Notes under the pieces: generated by a model
The model's input: only the letters and a program-made list of their open reading frames with translations
Told to the model about the DNA's origin: nothing
Databases searched by the model: none
Program-made: the position numbers and the translations under genes
DNA from: Clostridioides difficile
GTDB taxonomy: Bacteria; Bacillota; Clostridia; Peptostreptococcales; Peptostreptococcaceae
Length of the DNA: 64,000 nt
Direction of reading: 5' to 3'
Assembly (NCBI GenBank): GCA_024919175.1
Contig: CP103804.1
Coordinates: forward strand, 930,001 to 994,000
Shown: piece after piece, positions 1-8,455 of the stretch
How positions within the stretch are numbered: position 1 is the first letter of the stretch
How the letters are laid out: the number at the start of each line of letters is the position of its first letter

Positions 1-144
1 GGAGTATTTTAAAGAATTTAATTGCCTTAATACAGAGTTTATTTTTTTAGCTGTTCTCTTATAAATTAAATATTACAGTACTTTTTTGAGCTAAAAAAAA
101 ATAAATTTTAAATATAGAAGAATTTATTTAAAAGGGGGAATAGT

Positions 145-909
145 ATGAAAAGAGAAGTTAAGAGAACTAAAGCTTTAATATATAGTGTTTTATTTTTTTC
201 ATTGTTATTAGTATTGATATTTGCTCTTGTTTATGGAATAAAATATGTGTGTTCTAAGTCTGATAACTCAAAAATGCCTATATATAGAGTTGATACAAAT
301 AAAAAAAATATAGCTCTGAGTTTCGATGTTGCTTGGGGAACTGATAACATGAACGATATTCTTAAAATTTTGGATAAACATAACATAAAAGCTACTTTTT
401 TTCTAGTTGGTAGTTGGGTAGATGATAATGAAGAAATTGTTAAAACTATTGAGGAAAAAGGACATGAGATTGGAAATCATTCAAATACTCATGCTAATTT
501 GAAAGAAATATCAAAAGAGGATATAAGAGAAGAAATAGAAACTACATCAGAAAAGATATTTAATATAACGGGCAAAAAAACCAATTTATTTAGACCACCT
601 TTTGGAGATGTAAACAATAAAGCTATGGACATTTGTGAAGATTTAGGTTATAAAGTAATTAAGTGGGATGTAGATTCAATAGATTGGAAAGAACTTGGGC
701 CAAATCATGTAATTGAAAAAGTAATAAAAGAATCTCAGCCTGGTTCAATAGTTTTATTTCATGCTAATATAAATGATGTAGATAACTATTTGGACACTAT
801 AATAACTCGACTTAAAAAAGATGGATATAGCTTAGTAAAAATATCTGATTTATTATATAAAGATAATTACATAGTTGATTCGAGTGGGGTACAAAAAACT
901 AGAAATTAA
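145..909 (+). CDS. PdaB-like polysaccharide deacetylase, membrane-anchored
   Basis: The 254-residue protein has an N-terminal hydrophobic segment (about residues 10-34) that acts as a membrane anchor or uncleaved signal, followed by a NodB-type deacetylase domain (about 52-240). Visible NodB motifs are SFDVAWG (the PdaB-type variant of TFDDG), HEIGNHSNTH with the two metal-binding histidines, RPPFGD, and a C-terminal LFHAN. Length and the FDxxWG variant resemble Bacillus PdaB, a sporulation protein that acts on spore peptidoglycan. The variant loses one Asp of the usual DD pair, so catalysis may be altered. The ATG at 145 follows AAGGGGGAA. It is a single-gene unit closed by a terminator at about 967-1015. 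The family is sure; the spore role is inferred by analogy. Confidence 0.85.
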   Translation: MKREVKRTKALIYSVLFFSLLLVLIFALVYGIKYVCSKSDNSKMPIYRVDTNKKNIALSFDVAWGTDNMNDILKILDKHNIKATFFLVGSWVDDNEEIVKTIEEKGHEIGNHSNTHANLKEISKEDIREEIETTSEKIFNITGKKTNLFRPPFGDVNNKAMDICEDLGYKVIKWDVDSIDWKELGPNHVIEKVIKESQPGSIVLFHANINDVDNYLDTIITRLKKDGYSLVKISDLLYKDNYIVDSSGVQKTRN

Positions 910-966
910 TAAGTAATAAATGTATATTTTTGGAAATATTTTAGTTAAATTATATAGTATATGCTA

Positions 967-1015
967 GAAAAGTGTCGATAAAAAGACGGTGTCTGTTTTT
1001 TGACACTTTTTATGT
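967..1015 (+). terminator. Intrinsic terminator after the deacetylase gene
   Basis: GAAAAGTGTC (967-976) can pair with GACACTTTT (1002-1010), and a T-rich tract follows. An internal GGTGTC can also pair with GACAC, so two alternative stems exist. Confidence 0.65.
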
Positions 1016-1159
1016 ATGTATGTAATATCAATAATTATAGATTAAATCAGTTAAAAAAGCGTCTAATAATTGACTTTTTTTTGAAAAGTTCAAAATATTA
1101 AAACTGATTGTAGATGCTGTAAGACAGTATTTTCAAAGGGTATAAGTTTGTTTGAAAGT

Positions 1160-1175
1160 TGGCATGAAAATTGCT
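1160..1175 (+). promoter_or_regulatory. Sigma-54 (-24/-12) promoter of prdC
   Basis: TGGCAT-GAAAA-TTGCT matches the sigma-54 consensus TGGCAC-N5-TTGCW at all key positions (GG and GC with correct spacing). It lies about 125 bases before prdC, so the mRNA has a leader of roughly 110 bases. The likely activator is PrdR, encoded at 6.3 kb. No upstream activator site could be assigned with confidence in 1016-1159. Confidence 0.85.
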
Positions 1176-1298
1176 TTGTTAATAAGCGATATGTTCTATA
1201 GAAATAAACAATAAGTTAAAGCCTTGTAATAGAAAAACAAGATTAACATTATTTGAACAGCTTATAAAAAAATTAATATATTTAAGGGGGCGTACTAG

Positions 1299-2612
1299 TT
1301 GAACAAACTATATTCTATTTTATTAAAACAACACGTTGGTGGTCCAGATAAGCCAGTAGTAAGTGTTGGAGATGTAGTAAAAAAAGGAACTCTAATCGCA
1401 GAACCAGCTGGATTAGGAGCAAATATTTATGCCAGTGTTAGTGGAAAAATAAGTGAAATAAATGACCAAGCTATAGTAATTGAAGCTGATGAAGCACAAG
1501 ATGATACTTTTGAACCATTAAAAGGAGAAGGTATACTTGACTTAATTAAAGAAGCTGGAGTTGTAGGAATGGGTGGAGCAGGATTCCCTACTCATATAAA
1601 ATTAAACATAGATTTAAAAGGTGGAACAATATTAGCAAATGCAGCTGAATGTGAACCTTTATTAGCTCATAACATAAAAGAAATAGAAGAAAATCCAGAA
1701 ATAGTTTACAAAGGTATAAAATATGCTATGGAAGTTACTAATGCTGGAAAAGGTATGCTAGCAATAAAGAGCAAACACCCAGAAGCAATAGCAGCATTCA
1801 AAAAAGTAATAAAGCCAGGAGATAATATAGAAGTTGCTGAACTAGTTGACATGTACCCAATGGGAGAAGAAAGAGCTATAGTAAGAGATGTTCTAGGAAA
1901 ATTACTTGAGCCAACTCAATTACCTTCAGAAGCTAATGCAGTAGTAATAAATGTAGAAACATTAACTAGAATAGTAGAAGCTGTTGAGCAAAAAAGACCA
2001 GTTATATCTAAAAATATAACTGTAGTTGGTCAATTAAACAGTGGAAAAGAATCTATAGTATTTGAAGATGTGCCAATTGGAACTACTGTTGGAGAATTAA
2101 TTGAAAGAGCTGGTGGAATAAAAGGTGAATATGGTGAAATAATCCTAGGAGGACCTTTCACAGGAAAAGCTACTACTTTAGATACTCCAATAACTAAAAC
2201 TAGTGGTGGTATAATAGTTACTATGCCATTTGTTAATGAAAAGAGAAAGATGGGTCTTTTAGTCTGTGCATGTGGACCTAATGAAGAAAGAATGAGAGAC
2301 ATAGCAGCTAAAATGGGCGTTACTGATATAGTATCAGTTCAAAAATGTAAACAAGCTCAAGAAATCAAAGGTGCATTAAAATGTGAAAATCCAGGACACT
2401 GTCCAGGACAAGCTCAAAAATGTATAGAATTTAAAAAAGCTGGAGCAGAAGTTATATTAATAGGTAACTGTACTGACTGTAGTAATACAGTAATGGGTTC
2501 TGCACCAAAATTAAAATTAGGTGTATACCACATAACTGACCATGTAATGAGAACAGTTAATCACCCATTAATAAGAAGAATAAAAGGTGATGTAAGATTA
2601 AAAATAAAATAA
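1299..2612 (+). CDS. prdC: PrdC, RnfC-like electron-transfer protein of proline reductase
   Basis: The 437-residue protein resembles the RnfC subunit of the Rnf complex. It has an N-terminal barrel-sandwich-like region (1-75), a flavin/NADH-type glycine motif GMGGAGFP at 90-97, an SLBB-like segment near 240-300, and a cysteine-rich C-terminal third (CACG, CKQAQ, CENPGHC, GNCTDC) suited to Fe-S or thiol redox chemistry. It is thought to pass electrons to proline reductase in Stickland fermentation. The start is TTG at 1299, preceded by AAGGGGG (1283-1289); no ATG competes. It has its own sigma-54 promoter and terminator, separate from prdA-F. Family assignment is firm; the precise electron donor is not shown by sequence. 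Confidence 0.92.
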   Translation: MNKLYSILLKQHVGGPDKPVVSVGDVVKKGTLIAEPAGLGANIYASVSGKISEINDQAIVIEADEAQDDTFEPLKGEGILDLIKEAGVVGMGGAGFPTHIKLNIDLKGGTILANAAECEPLLAHNIKEIEENPEIVYKGIKYAMEVTNAGKGMLAIKSKHPEAIAAFKKVIKPGDNIEVAELVDMYPMGEERAIVRDVLGKLLEPTQLPSEANAVVINVETLTRIVEAVEQKRPVISKNITVVGQLNSGKESIVFEDVPIGTTVGELIERAGGIKGEYGEIILGGPFTGKATTLDTPITKTSGGIIVTMPFVNEKRKMGLLVCACGPNEERMRDIAAKMGVTDIVSVQKCKQAQEIKGALKCENPGHCPGQAQKCIEFKKAGAEVILIGNCTDCSNTVMGSAPKLKLGVYHITDHVMRTVNHPLIRRIKGDVRLKIK

Positions 2613-2638
2613 TTGATTAATCTAAAGTCATATATAAG

Positions 2639-2686
2639 AACATCTTTAGAAGTAAGTATTAAAAATTACTTTTAAAGATGTTTTTT
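2639..2686 (+). terminator. Terminator after prdC
   Basis: AACATCTTTA (2639-2648) pairs with TAAAGATGTT (2673-2682), extended internally by AGTAA/TTACT, and is followed by TTTTTT. Confidence 0.85.
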
Positions 2687-2898
2687 AATGTGGATGATGC
2701 AACATATAAGTAAGATTAAAAACTATGTAAAAAAAATGGAAAAAATAGACAAAAATTAATCTATATTGTATAATAATTACAATAGCTATTAAAATTATAT
2801 CAGACAAAAATAGTAAAACTCAGATATGTGATTTGTATTGACATATATAAATTAAATTTAGTCAACTATCCAATAGAGTAAAAGTTTTTGTGTTATCT

Positions 2899-2924
2899 AA
2901 AGATACTCCATGGTATCTTTTTTA
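2899..2924. terminator. Short terminator-like hairpin in the prdC-adhesin gap
   Basis: AAAGATAC (2899-2906) pairs with GTATCTTT (2913-2920), followed by TTTTTT. The rest of 2687-3072 is A+T-rich with no supportable gene. The hairpin may end a transcript or sit in the long leader before the c-di-GMP riboswitch; its purpose is unclear. Confidence 0.45.
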
Positions 2925-3073
2925 GTATAAAAACGAGTTTTTGTCTTATATTAAAAGAACTATCTTGTTAAAAGAACTATATTGAAGTATTAATCTATAT
3001 TTTAATACATTCATTCAAAGTGCACTTAAGTTAAAGCATTGAACAAAATATTAAGAAAATAAAATTACAAAAA

Positions 3074-3165
3074 CCTATTTATAGAAACTGTGAAGTATAT
3101 CTTAAATTTGGGCACTTAAGGGATATATGGAGTTAGTAGTGCAACCTGCTATAAATATAAATAGG
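3074..3165 (+). promoter_or_regulatory. c-di-GMP-II riboswitch aptamer
   Basis: The core contains TTAAATTTGGGCACTT and GAGTTAGTAGTGCAACC, the conserved segments of class II c-di-GMP aptamers, including the GGCAC/GTGC pseudoknot-type pairing. A closing stem is visible as CCTATTTATA (3074-3083) with TATAAATAGG (3156-3165), and an inner TATAG/CTATA option exists. It directly precedes group I intron core elements. This arrangement matches the allosteric riboswitch-ribozyme described in C. difficile, where c-di-GMP steers splice-site choice and turns the downstream surface gene on. Confidence 0.92.
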
Positions 3166-3167
3166 AG

Positions 3168-3732
3168 TAACTTTTAATTATCAAAAATATATAAAAGATA
3201 TAATAAAGTACATAAATCATAAGTAGATATAAAATATATTTTTGAAATCGCTCCCTACATTCATAAAGAGTGTAGAGTGGTAGATTATCTGCCCAAAACT
3301 CCTTTAATTGCTGGAAGTTCCTAAAGCTAACTAAACCACAACATAATCATGAAATAAGGATAAGTGTGATAGAGTGTCTATTTGATAGATGCTTGACGGT
3401 TACGAAAGTAGAAAAAATTAGTTAGATAGCATAAGGTTAAATCCTAAGTGCATTAAAAATGGATAATCAGCAGGTAAGCTTCGAAAAGAAGAAACTTCAA
3501 CGACTAGAGAGAAATCTCGTACCTACAAGTGTAGGGAAATGGGGAGTACCTAATTATTAGGTAATGATATAGTCTGTGCTTAATAGAAATATTAAGAAGT
3601 TCATTAGAGAACTGGTTAGGATTAACGACCCTAATTGAACATGCTAAAGATGTATTGTGGAATCAAATCTATACAAGAATATAATATTTTGAATTATATC
3701 AGATAGATACAGTATATATTTTTAGTATCAGG
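3168..3732 (+). ncRNA. Group I self-splicing intron (c-di-GMP-controlled ribozyme)
   Basis: Group I core segments occur in order: P-like AATTGCTGGAA (from about 3305), Q-like AATCAGCAGGTAAG (3464-3477), R-like TTCAACGACTAGAG (about 3496-3509) and S-like GATATAGTCTG (about 3566-3576). No homing endonuclease ORF is present. Ends are approximate: the 5' junction should lie just after AGGAGT (3163-3168) and the 3' junction near 3731-3733. Joining these puts AGGAG about 8 bases before the TTG start at 3739, so splicing would create the ribosome-binding site. ACTCCT at 3298-3303 is complementary to AGGAGT and could be the guide or a sequestering strand. The fold was not computed. Confidence 0.85.
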
Positions 3733-3738
3733 AAAATT

Positions 3739-5907
3739 TTGAAAACAAAAACTAAAAAATCAAGTATAATCAGTTTAGTAATTGCCTTTAGTATGGTACT
3801 TACTACATTTACACCAGTAGTATCTTATGCTGATGAAGTGATTGGCAATGATACAACACTTAATGGAGAGAAGCCATTAGAAGGACAAACACCAGAGGGA
3901 GAGAAGCCATCAGAAGGGCAAACACCAGAAGGAGAGAAGCCATCAGAAGGGCAAACACCAGAAGGAGAGAAGCCATCAGAAGGACAAACACCAGAAGGAG
4001 AGAAGCCATCAGAGGAACAAACACCAGAGGGAGAGAAGCCATCAGAAGGACAAACACCAGAAGGAGAGAAGCCATCAGAGGAACAAACACCAGAGGGAGA
4101 GAAGCCATCAGAAGGACAGACACCAGAAGGAGAGAAGCCATCAGAAGAACAAACACCAGAGGGACAAACGCCAGAAGAAGAACAACCATCAGAAGAGCAA
4201 ACTCCAGAAGAAAAACAGCCTTTAGAAGAACTAGTAGTAGAGGAAGAGAACTTAAAGCAAAATATTGAGAACATTCTTGATATGACTTTATCTCAGATAA
4301 ATAAAATTGTATATAATTTCTGGGAAGATGAAGACTCTGTAAAAACAGATGAACAATCAGAAATTAGACAAGTACTTACTCCACAAGATCAAGGTTTACA
4401 GCTATGGAATAATAAAAAAGCAAAAGTAAAAAATACATGCTTACTAAAAGAAGATGGCTCAGATAGACCTTACTATGATATAAGATTTGATGATGCCACA
4501 AAGACACTAACTTTTGACTATATAGTAAAGGGTCTTATAGGTGCAAGTAGTAAAGATGGCAAATATATAATAGATGGAGACGATGGAGAACAAACTGCTT
4601 TTTGTTATAATAATCATCTAAAATCTCCAAATAGTGATAGTAATATTAAAGGTAAGAGTCCATATTTGCCAGCAGAAGATTTTAATGGTCAAGAAAATCA
4701 AAACGAGGATGCTGTTAAATCTATACTATATGCAGGTTCTGAATTTGATGGATTTGGATATAAACAACAATTTAACTTGGGTGGAGAAGAATATGAGTTA
4801 ACAACTCACTCAGCTACTCAAAGTGCAATTTGGATTATTCTTGGGCAGGTAGATGAACAAGAAAAACTTAATCAGTATCAAAAAAACATAAACTTTTATG
4901 ATATACTTATAGAAAGTGCAAAGACTGAAAAAGAAAAAGCTGAATATCAAAAAGGTAAAGAACGAGCAATAAAGACAAAAGCTTATTTAGAAGCGTTGTT
5001 AAAAGCAGGTCATGAAAAGTTAAAGCCAAATGATACAGGAAAACCTAGCTTAAGCAATGGTTCAACTGATATTAAATTTGATAAAAATGAAGATGGAACT
5101 TATGAAACAGAAGCTATAGCTTTAGTAGGTTATAGTGGTGTAGTTAAGCTAAAATTACCAAATGGAGTAACTGCTTATGACGAAGATGGTAATATAATAG
5201 GTACAGGTGAAGTAGAGGTTTCAACACAACAGAAATTTAAACTTAAAAGTGTTGAAAAGCCAGATGTAAAGGCTAGTATTTCTGCTGTATCTTATGATTA
5301 TATTTTTCCGAAAGCGATTCAATATTATAAGTCAGTTTTTGATTTTGGAGAGAAAGACCATTCATCTCCATTACCAATGAGTAAACAAAATCTATTGAGC
5401 TATACAATAGAACAAAAGAATGGTGAAGAAGTTAACTTTAATATAGGTTTACCAACAGATGGAGATCCAGATGTAAATCCACCAGTGCCACCAACAGATG
5501 ATACTGTAAATCCACCAGTACCACCATCAGGGGGAGGAGACTCAAATGGACATAAACCATCACCACCAACAGATGACACAGTGATAAATCCACCAGTACC
5601 ACCAACAGATGACACAGTGATAAATCCACCAGTGCCACCAACAGATGATACAGTGATAAATCCACCAGTACCACCAACAGATGATACAGTGGTAAATCCA
5701 CCAGTACCACCAACAAGTGATACAGTGGTAGATACATCAGTAAAACCAACAGATGATACAGTGATAAATCCACCAGTACCACCAACAGATGATACAGTAG
5801 TAAAATCACCAAAAACAGGTGATGAAACTCAAATAATGTCATATGTATTTATTGGTATAATTGCAATTTGTGGATTAGGGTATCAATGTAAAAGAGCAAA
5901 AAATTAA
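3739..5907 (+). CDS. Sortase-anchored thioester adhesin with Pro-Pro endopeptidase sites (CD3246-type)
   Basis: The 722-residue surface protein starts with a signal peptide (about 1-31, ending SYA). Next comes a Glu/Pro-rich 11-residue repeat (about 43-160), then a globular part with a thioester-domain signature: Cys289 in TAFCYNN and Gln361 in ATQSAIW. A Pro-rich linker (about 577-688) holds seven NPPVPP motifs. It ends in SPKTG, a hydrophobic helix and a basic tail. C. difficile sortase B recognises (S/P)PxTG, and the secreted protease PPEP-1 cleaves NPP|VP-type sites in this protein family, releasing it. The TTG start (3739) has no local Shine-Dalgarno; one is supplied only by splicing of the upstream intron. 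Likely an adhesin made when c-di-GMP is high. Confidence 0.9.
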   Translation: MKTKTKKSSIISLVIAFSMVLTTFTPVVSYADEVIGNDTTLNGEKPLEGQTPEGEKPSEGQTPEGEKPSEGQTPEGEKPSEGQTPEGEKPSEEQTPEGEKPSEGQTPEGEKPSEEQTPEGEKPSEGQTPEGEKPSEEQTPEGQTPEEEQPSEEQTPEEKQPLEELVVEEENLKQNIENILDMTLSQINKIVYNFWEDEDSVKTDEQSEIRQVLTPQDQGLQLWNNKKAKVKNTCLLKEDGSDRPYYDIRFDDATKTLTFDYIVKGLIGASSKDGKYIIDGDDGEQTAFCYNNHLKSPNSDSNIKGKSPYLPAEDFNGQENQNEDAVKSILYAGSEFDGFGYKQQFNLGGEEYELTTHSATQSAIWIILGQVDEQEKLNQYQKNINFYDILIESAKTEKEKAEYQKGKERAIKTKAYLEALLKAGHEKLKPNDTGKPSLSNGSTDIKFDKNEDGTYETEAIALVGYSGVVKLKLPNGVTAYDEDGNIIGTGEVEVSTQQKFKLKSVEKPDVKASISAVSYDYIFPKAIQYYKSVFDFGEKDHSSPLPMSKQNLLSYTIEQKNGEEVNFNIGLPTDGDPDVNPPVPPTDDTVNPPVPPSGGGDSNGHKPSPPTDDTVINPPVPPTDDTVINPPVPPTDDTVINPPVPPTDDTVVNPPVPPTSDTVVDTSVKPTDDTVINPPVPPTDDTVVKSPKTGDETQIMSYVFIGIIAICGLGYQCKRAKN
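3865..4161 (+). repeat. 33-bp tandem repeats encoding GEKPSEGQTPE
   Basis: Nine consecutive 33-base units encode GEKPSE(G/E)QTPE, followed by shorter degenerate units to about 4220. The first unit has L for S. Alternating G/E at position 7 suggests duplication of pairs of units. Copy number is expected to vary between strains. Confidence 0.9.
5467..5799 (+). repeat. 36-bp imperfect repeats encoding PPTDDTVINPPV
   Basis: Repeated 12-residue units PPTDDTV(I/V)NPPV form the cell-wall spacer and provide seven NPPVPP motifs. One unit is degenerate (TSDTVVDTSVKPTDD) and lacks the cleavable Pro-Pro. Confidence 0.9.
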
Positions 5908-5942
5908 TCTAGATTACTATTTATTAGTAAGTTTAAAAATAC

Positions 5943-5986
5943 ATTGTCTCAAATTGATTTAAAAATCGTTTTGAGACATTTTTTTT
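5943..5986 (+). terminator. Terminator after the adhesin gene
   Basis: TGTCTCAAA (from 5944) pairs with TTTGAGACA (5970-5978), followed by eight Ts. It belongs to a recurrent TCTCAAAATGA-type stem family in this window. The rest of the gap to 6265 holds only A+T-rich sequence and the prdR leader, with a weak TATAAT at 6199-6204. Confidence 0.85.
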
Positions 5987-6265
5987 GCGTAAGTATAACT
6001 TATTTTAAAGTGTACACTAACTGTTTTATGAATAGAAAAGTGGTTTGAAGGTGAAAATACTATTGAAAAAATAATGTACTAAGTATATAATTCATTTGAT
6101 TTTATTTATATGAATTAAATGCAAATTTTAGTGATTATACAAATTTAGATATTAATCTCTTAAGAAATTTTAATATTAATTATTCAATAAATTATTATTA
6201 TAATATGCTAGAATAAATATATATAAATAAGTTTTGATGAGGTACTACTATAAAGGGGGGACTTT

Positions 6266-8026
6266 ATGTTTTCGATACCAGAAGTAAAAAAAGTAGAAGA
6301 AGTAATGGATACAAAATTTACAACTATAGACGAAGACACAAAAATAGAAAGTGCAATAAAAGAAATGATAAGAAGTAATACAAAAACTCTAATGGTAATA
6401 GATTCATCTAGTGAATTAAAAGGCATTATATCTATGACTGATATACACAATCTTTATGAGATGCATAAGAAATATGAAGGCCAACCAGTAAAACTTATAA
6501 TGAAAAAAGATGTTATATATGTCAGTGAAGGCTTAACTTTAGATGAGTGTAGGGATATAATGATATTAAAAAATATAGGAATTCTTCCTGTTCTTAGAGA
6601 TAATAAAATCATCGGTGTTTTGAAACAAGAGCATATTAGAGATTATTTATATATGCACTTAGAAGATTATGGATTGACTTTAAAATACATTATAGGCCAA
6701 ATTAAAGAAGGTATTTGTGCTATAAATAATGAAGGTGTTGTAATTTTATGGAATAATTTTATGGAAGAAAGGTATGATATAAAGTCTGAAGACATAGTGG
6801 GTCGACCGATGAACGAGTTTTTGGAAAATACTATTTCAGAAAAAGTATTGAATAGTAAAGTCGGTATGAGTGATTTATATTTTACTGACAAAAAAGAAAA
6901 CATGTATGCACTAGTTCATGCAAATCCTATATTTTATAAAGAAGACTTTATTGGTGTTGTATGTACTGAAGTCGATGTTACAGAAGCTAAGATATTAGCT
7001 CTTGAACTTGAGAAAGTAAATGATACATTAAAATATTTAAAAGATGAAGTAAAAAATTTATCTAAAGGTAGCTTTGACAAAATTTTAGGTAAAAGTTATA
7101 AATTGGAAAAATCGAAAGCGATTGCAAAACAAGTAGCTAGAACCAACAGTAGTATATTCATTTGGGGTGAAAGTGGTACAGGTAAAGAAGTATTTGCTAG
7201 AGCTATTCACGATTATAGTGAGAGAAAAGGTCAATTTATACCTGTTAACTGTAGTGCTATACCAAATGAATTATTTGAGAGCGAATTTTTTGGTTATGAA
7301 TCAGGTGCATTCACTGGAGCAAGCAAAAAAGGTAGAATAGGTATATTTGAACTTGCGAAGGATGGGACAGTATTTTTAGATGAAATTGCAGATTTGCCTC
7401 TTAGTATGCAAGCTAAATTGCTTAGAGTACTGCAAGAAAAAGAAATAAGACGTGTTGGTGGAGATACTACAATAAAAATAAATCCTAGAATAATATCAGC
7501 TACTAATAAAGATTTAGAAAAAATGGTAAAAGCAGAAAAATTTAGAGAAGATTTATATTATAGATTAAATGTCGTGGAAATAAAAATACCACCTCTTAGA
7601 GAGAGAAAAGAAGATATAGGATTATTAGTGCATAGTTTTTTGGAAGAAATATGCAAACAAAATAATAAACCTGTACTTACAATAAGTAAAGATGTAATTG
7701 ATATATTTCAAAACTATAGATGGAAAGGGAATATAAGGGAATTGAAAAACACAATCGAAAATATTGTTGTCTTATCCCAAAATCCTAGAATAGAAGTAGA
7801 TGATGTACCAAGCTATATGATGGATTCTAGAAATAATAATACGGAGGAAGAAGAATATCCTCTAGATTTGACGAAAGCCACTCAAAAGATTGAAGTAAGA
7901 AATATAACAAAGGCACTTAAAATGTCTAATGGAAATAAAGCTAAAGCTGCTAAAATATTAAACATACCAAGAACAACGTTATATTATAAGATAGATCAGT
8001 ATAAAATAGATGTGTCTAAAATATGA
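6266..8026 (+). CDS. prdR: PrdR, sigma-54-dependent activator of proline reductase
   Basis: The 586-residue enhancer-binding protein has an N-terminal pair of CBS motifs (about 10-125), a PAS-type sensor domain (about 135-245), an AAA+ central domain with Walker A GESGTGKE near 301 and the sigma-54 contact loop GAFTGA near 347, and a C-terminal Fis-type HTH (about 545-580, RTTLYYKI). AAAGGGGGGA lies before the ATG at 6266. It sits between prdC and prdA, both of which have -24/-12 promoters, and in C. difficile PrdR mediates the proline response. Which N-terminal domain senses proline or redox state is not visible. The prdR promoter itself shows no -24/-12 element. Confidence 0.95.
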   Translation: MFSIPEVKKVEEVMDTKFTTIDEDTKIESAIKEMIRSNTKTLMVIDSSSELKGIISMTDIHNLYEMHKKYEGQPVKLIMKKDVIYVSEGLTLDECRDIMILKNIGILPVLRDNKIIGVLKQEHIRDYLYMHLEDYGLTLKYIIGQIKEGICAINNEGVVILWNNFMEERYDIKSEDIVGRPMNEFLENTISEKVLNSKVGMSDLYFTDKKENMYALVHANPIFYKEDFIGVVCTEVDVTEAKILALELEKVNDTLKYLKDEVKNLSKGSFDKILGKSYKLEKSKAIAKQVARTNSSIFIWGESGTGKEVFARAIHDYSERKGQFIPVNCSAIPNELFESEFFGYESGAFTGASKKGRIGIFELAKDGTVFLDEIADLPLSMQAKLLRVLQEKEIRRVGGDTTIKINPRIISATNKDLEKMVKAEKFREDLYYRLNVVEIKIPPLRERKEDIGLLVHSFLEEICKQNNKPVLTISKDVIDIFQNYRWKGNIRELKNTIENIVVLSQNPRIEVDDVPSYMMDSRNNNTEEEEYPLDLTKATQKIEVRNITKALKMSNGNKAKAAKILNIPRTTLYYKIDQYKIDVSKI

Positions 8027-8125
8027 CACATGACTAAATTTTGACAAAATAATAATCTTTAATTTTAAACCAAGCAAAATCAATGCTTAGAGTAGCATGA
8101 TATATGTGACTGTGTTAAAAAAAAT

Positions 8126-8157
8126 AAAAAAGTGTTGATTAATTGACACTTTTTTTG
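8126..8157 (+). terminator. Terminator after prdR
   Basis: AAAAAGTGT (8126-8134) pairs with ACACTTTTT (8146-8154), followed by Ts. It separates prdR from the prdA promoter. Confidence 0.75.
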
Positions 8158-8280
8158 TTTCGAGAAAATGTTTCCAAACATAAAAAACAGAGTATTGTAA
8201 ATAAATATTTATATAATATTTGGCTAAAAATAGCGATAAAGGAAGGTTGTATTATAGAAAATATCTTTTTGTTAATAAGT

Positions 8281-8296
8281 TGGCATAGGAATTGCT
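8281..8296 (+). promoter_or_regulatory. Sigma-54 (-24/-12) promoter of prdA
   Basis: TGGCAT-AGGAA-TTGCT fits the sigma-54 consensus with exact spacing. It is 160 bases before prdA, giving a leader of about 145 bases. It is nearly identical in its fixed positions to the prdC promoter. The gap 8027-8455 otherwise holds the prdR terminator and A+T-rich sequence; no clear PrdR site was seen. Confidence 0.88.
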
Positions 8297-8455
8297 TATA
8301 ATATAAAGTGACTTCGAGTGAGAAAAAAATAATAGTAATTATGACAATTTATGTAGGTTTTAATTTACTTGATTTCTCAGTTAAGGGGTTTCCTGTTGAG
8401 GAATTGAGATTTAAAATAATAAATAAGAAAATAATGTAAGGAGGTATTTTATACT

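Noticed and set aside
1019..1158. PrdR upstream activating sites shared by prdC and prdA
   Set aside because: I compared 1019-1158 with 8155-8280 and saw no convincing common inverted repeat, so no site is claimed.
3865..4161. Regular direct repeats resembling a CRISPR array
   Set aside because: Units are contiguous 33-mers with no spacers and encode an in-frame protein repeat. No cas genes are near.
3825..4274. Minus-strand open frames opposite the adhesin repeats
   Set aside because: They arise from the 33-bp repeats lacking stops on either strand; the products are low-complexity Ser/Gly/Cys or Leu-rich and have no start signals.
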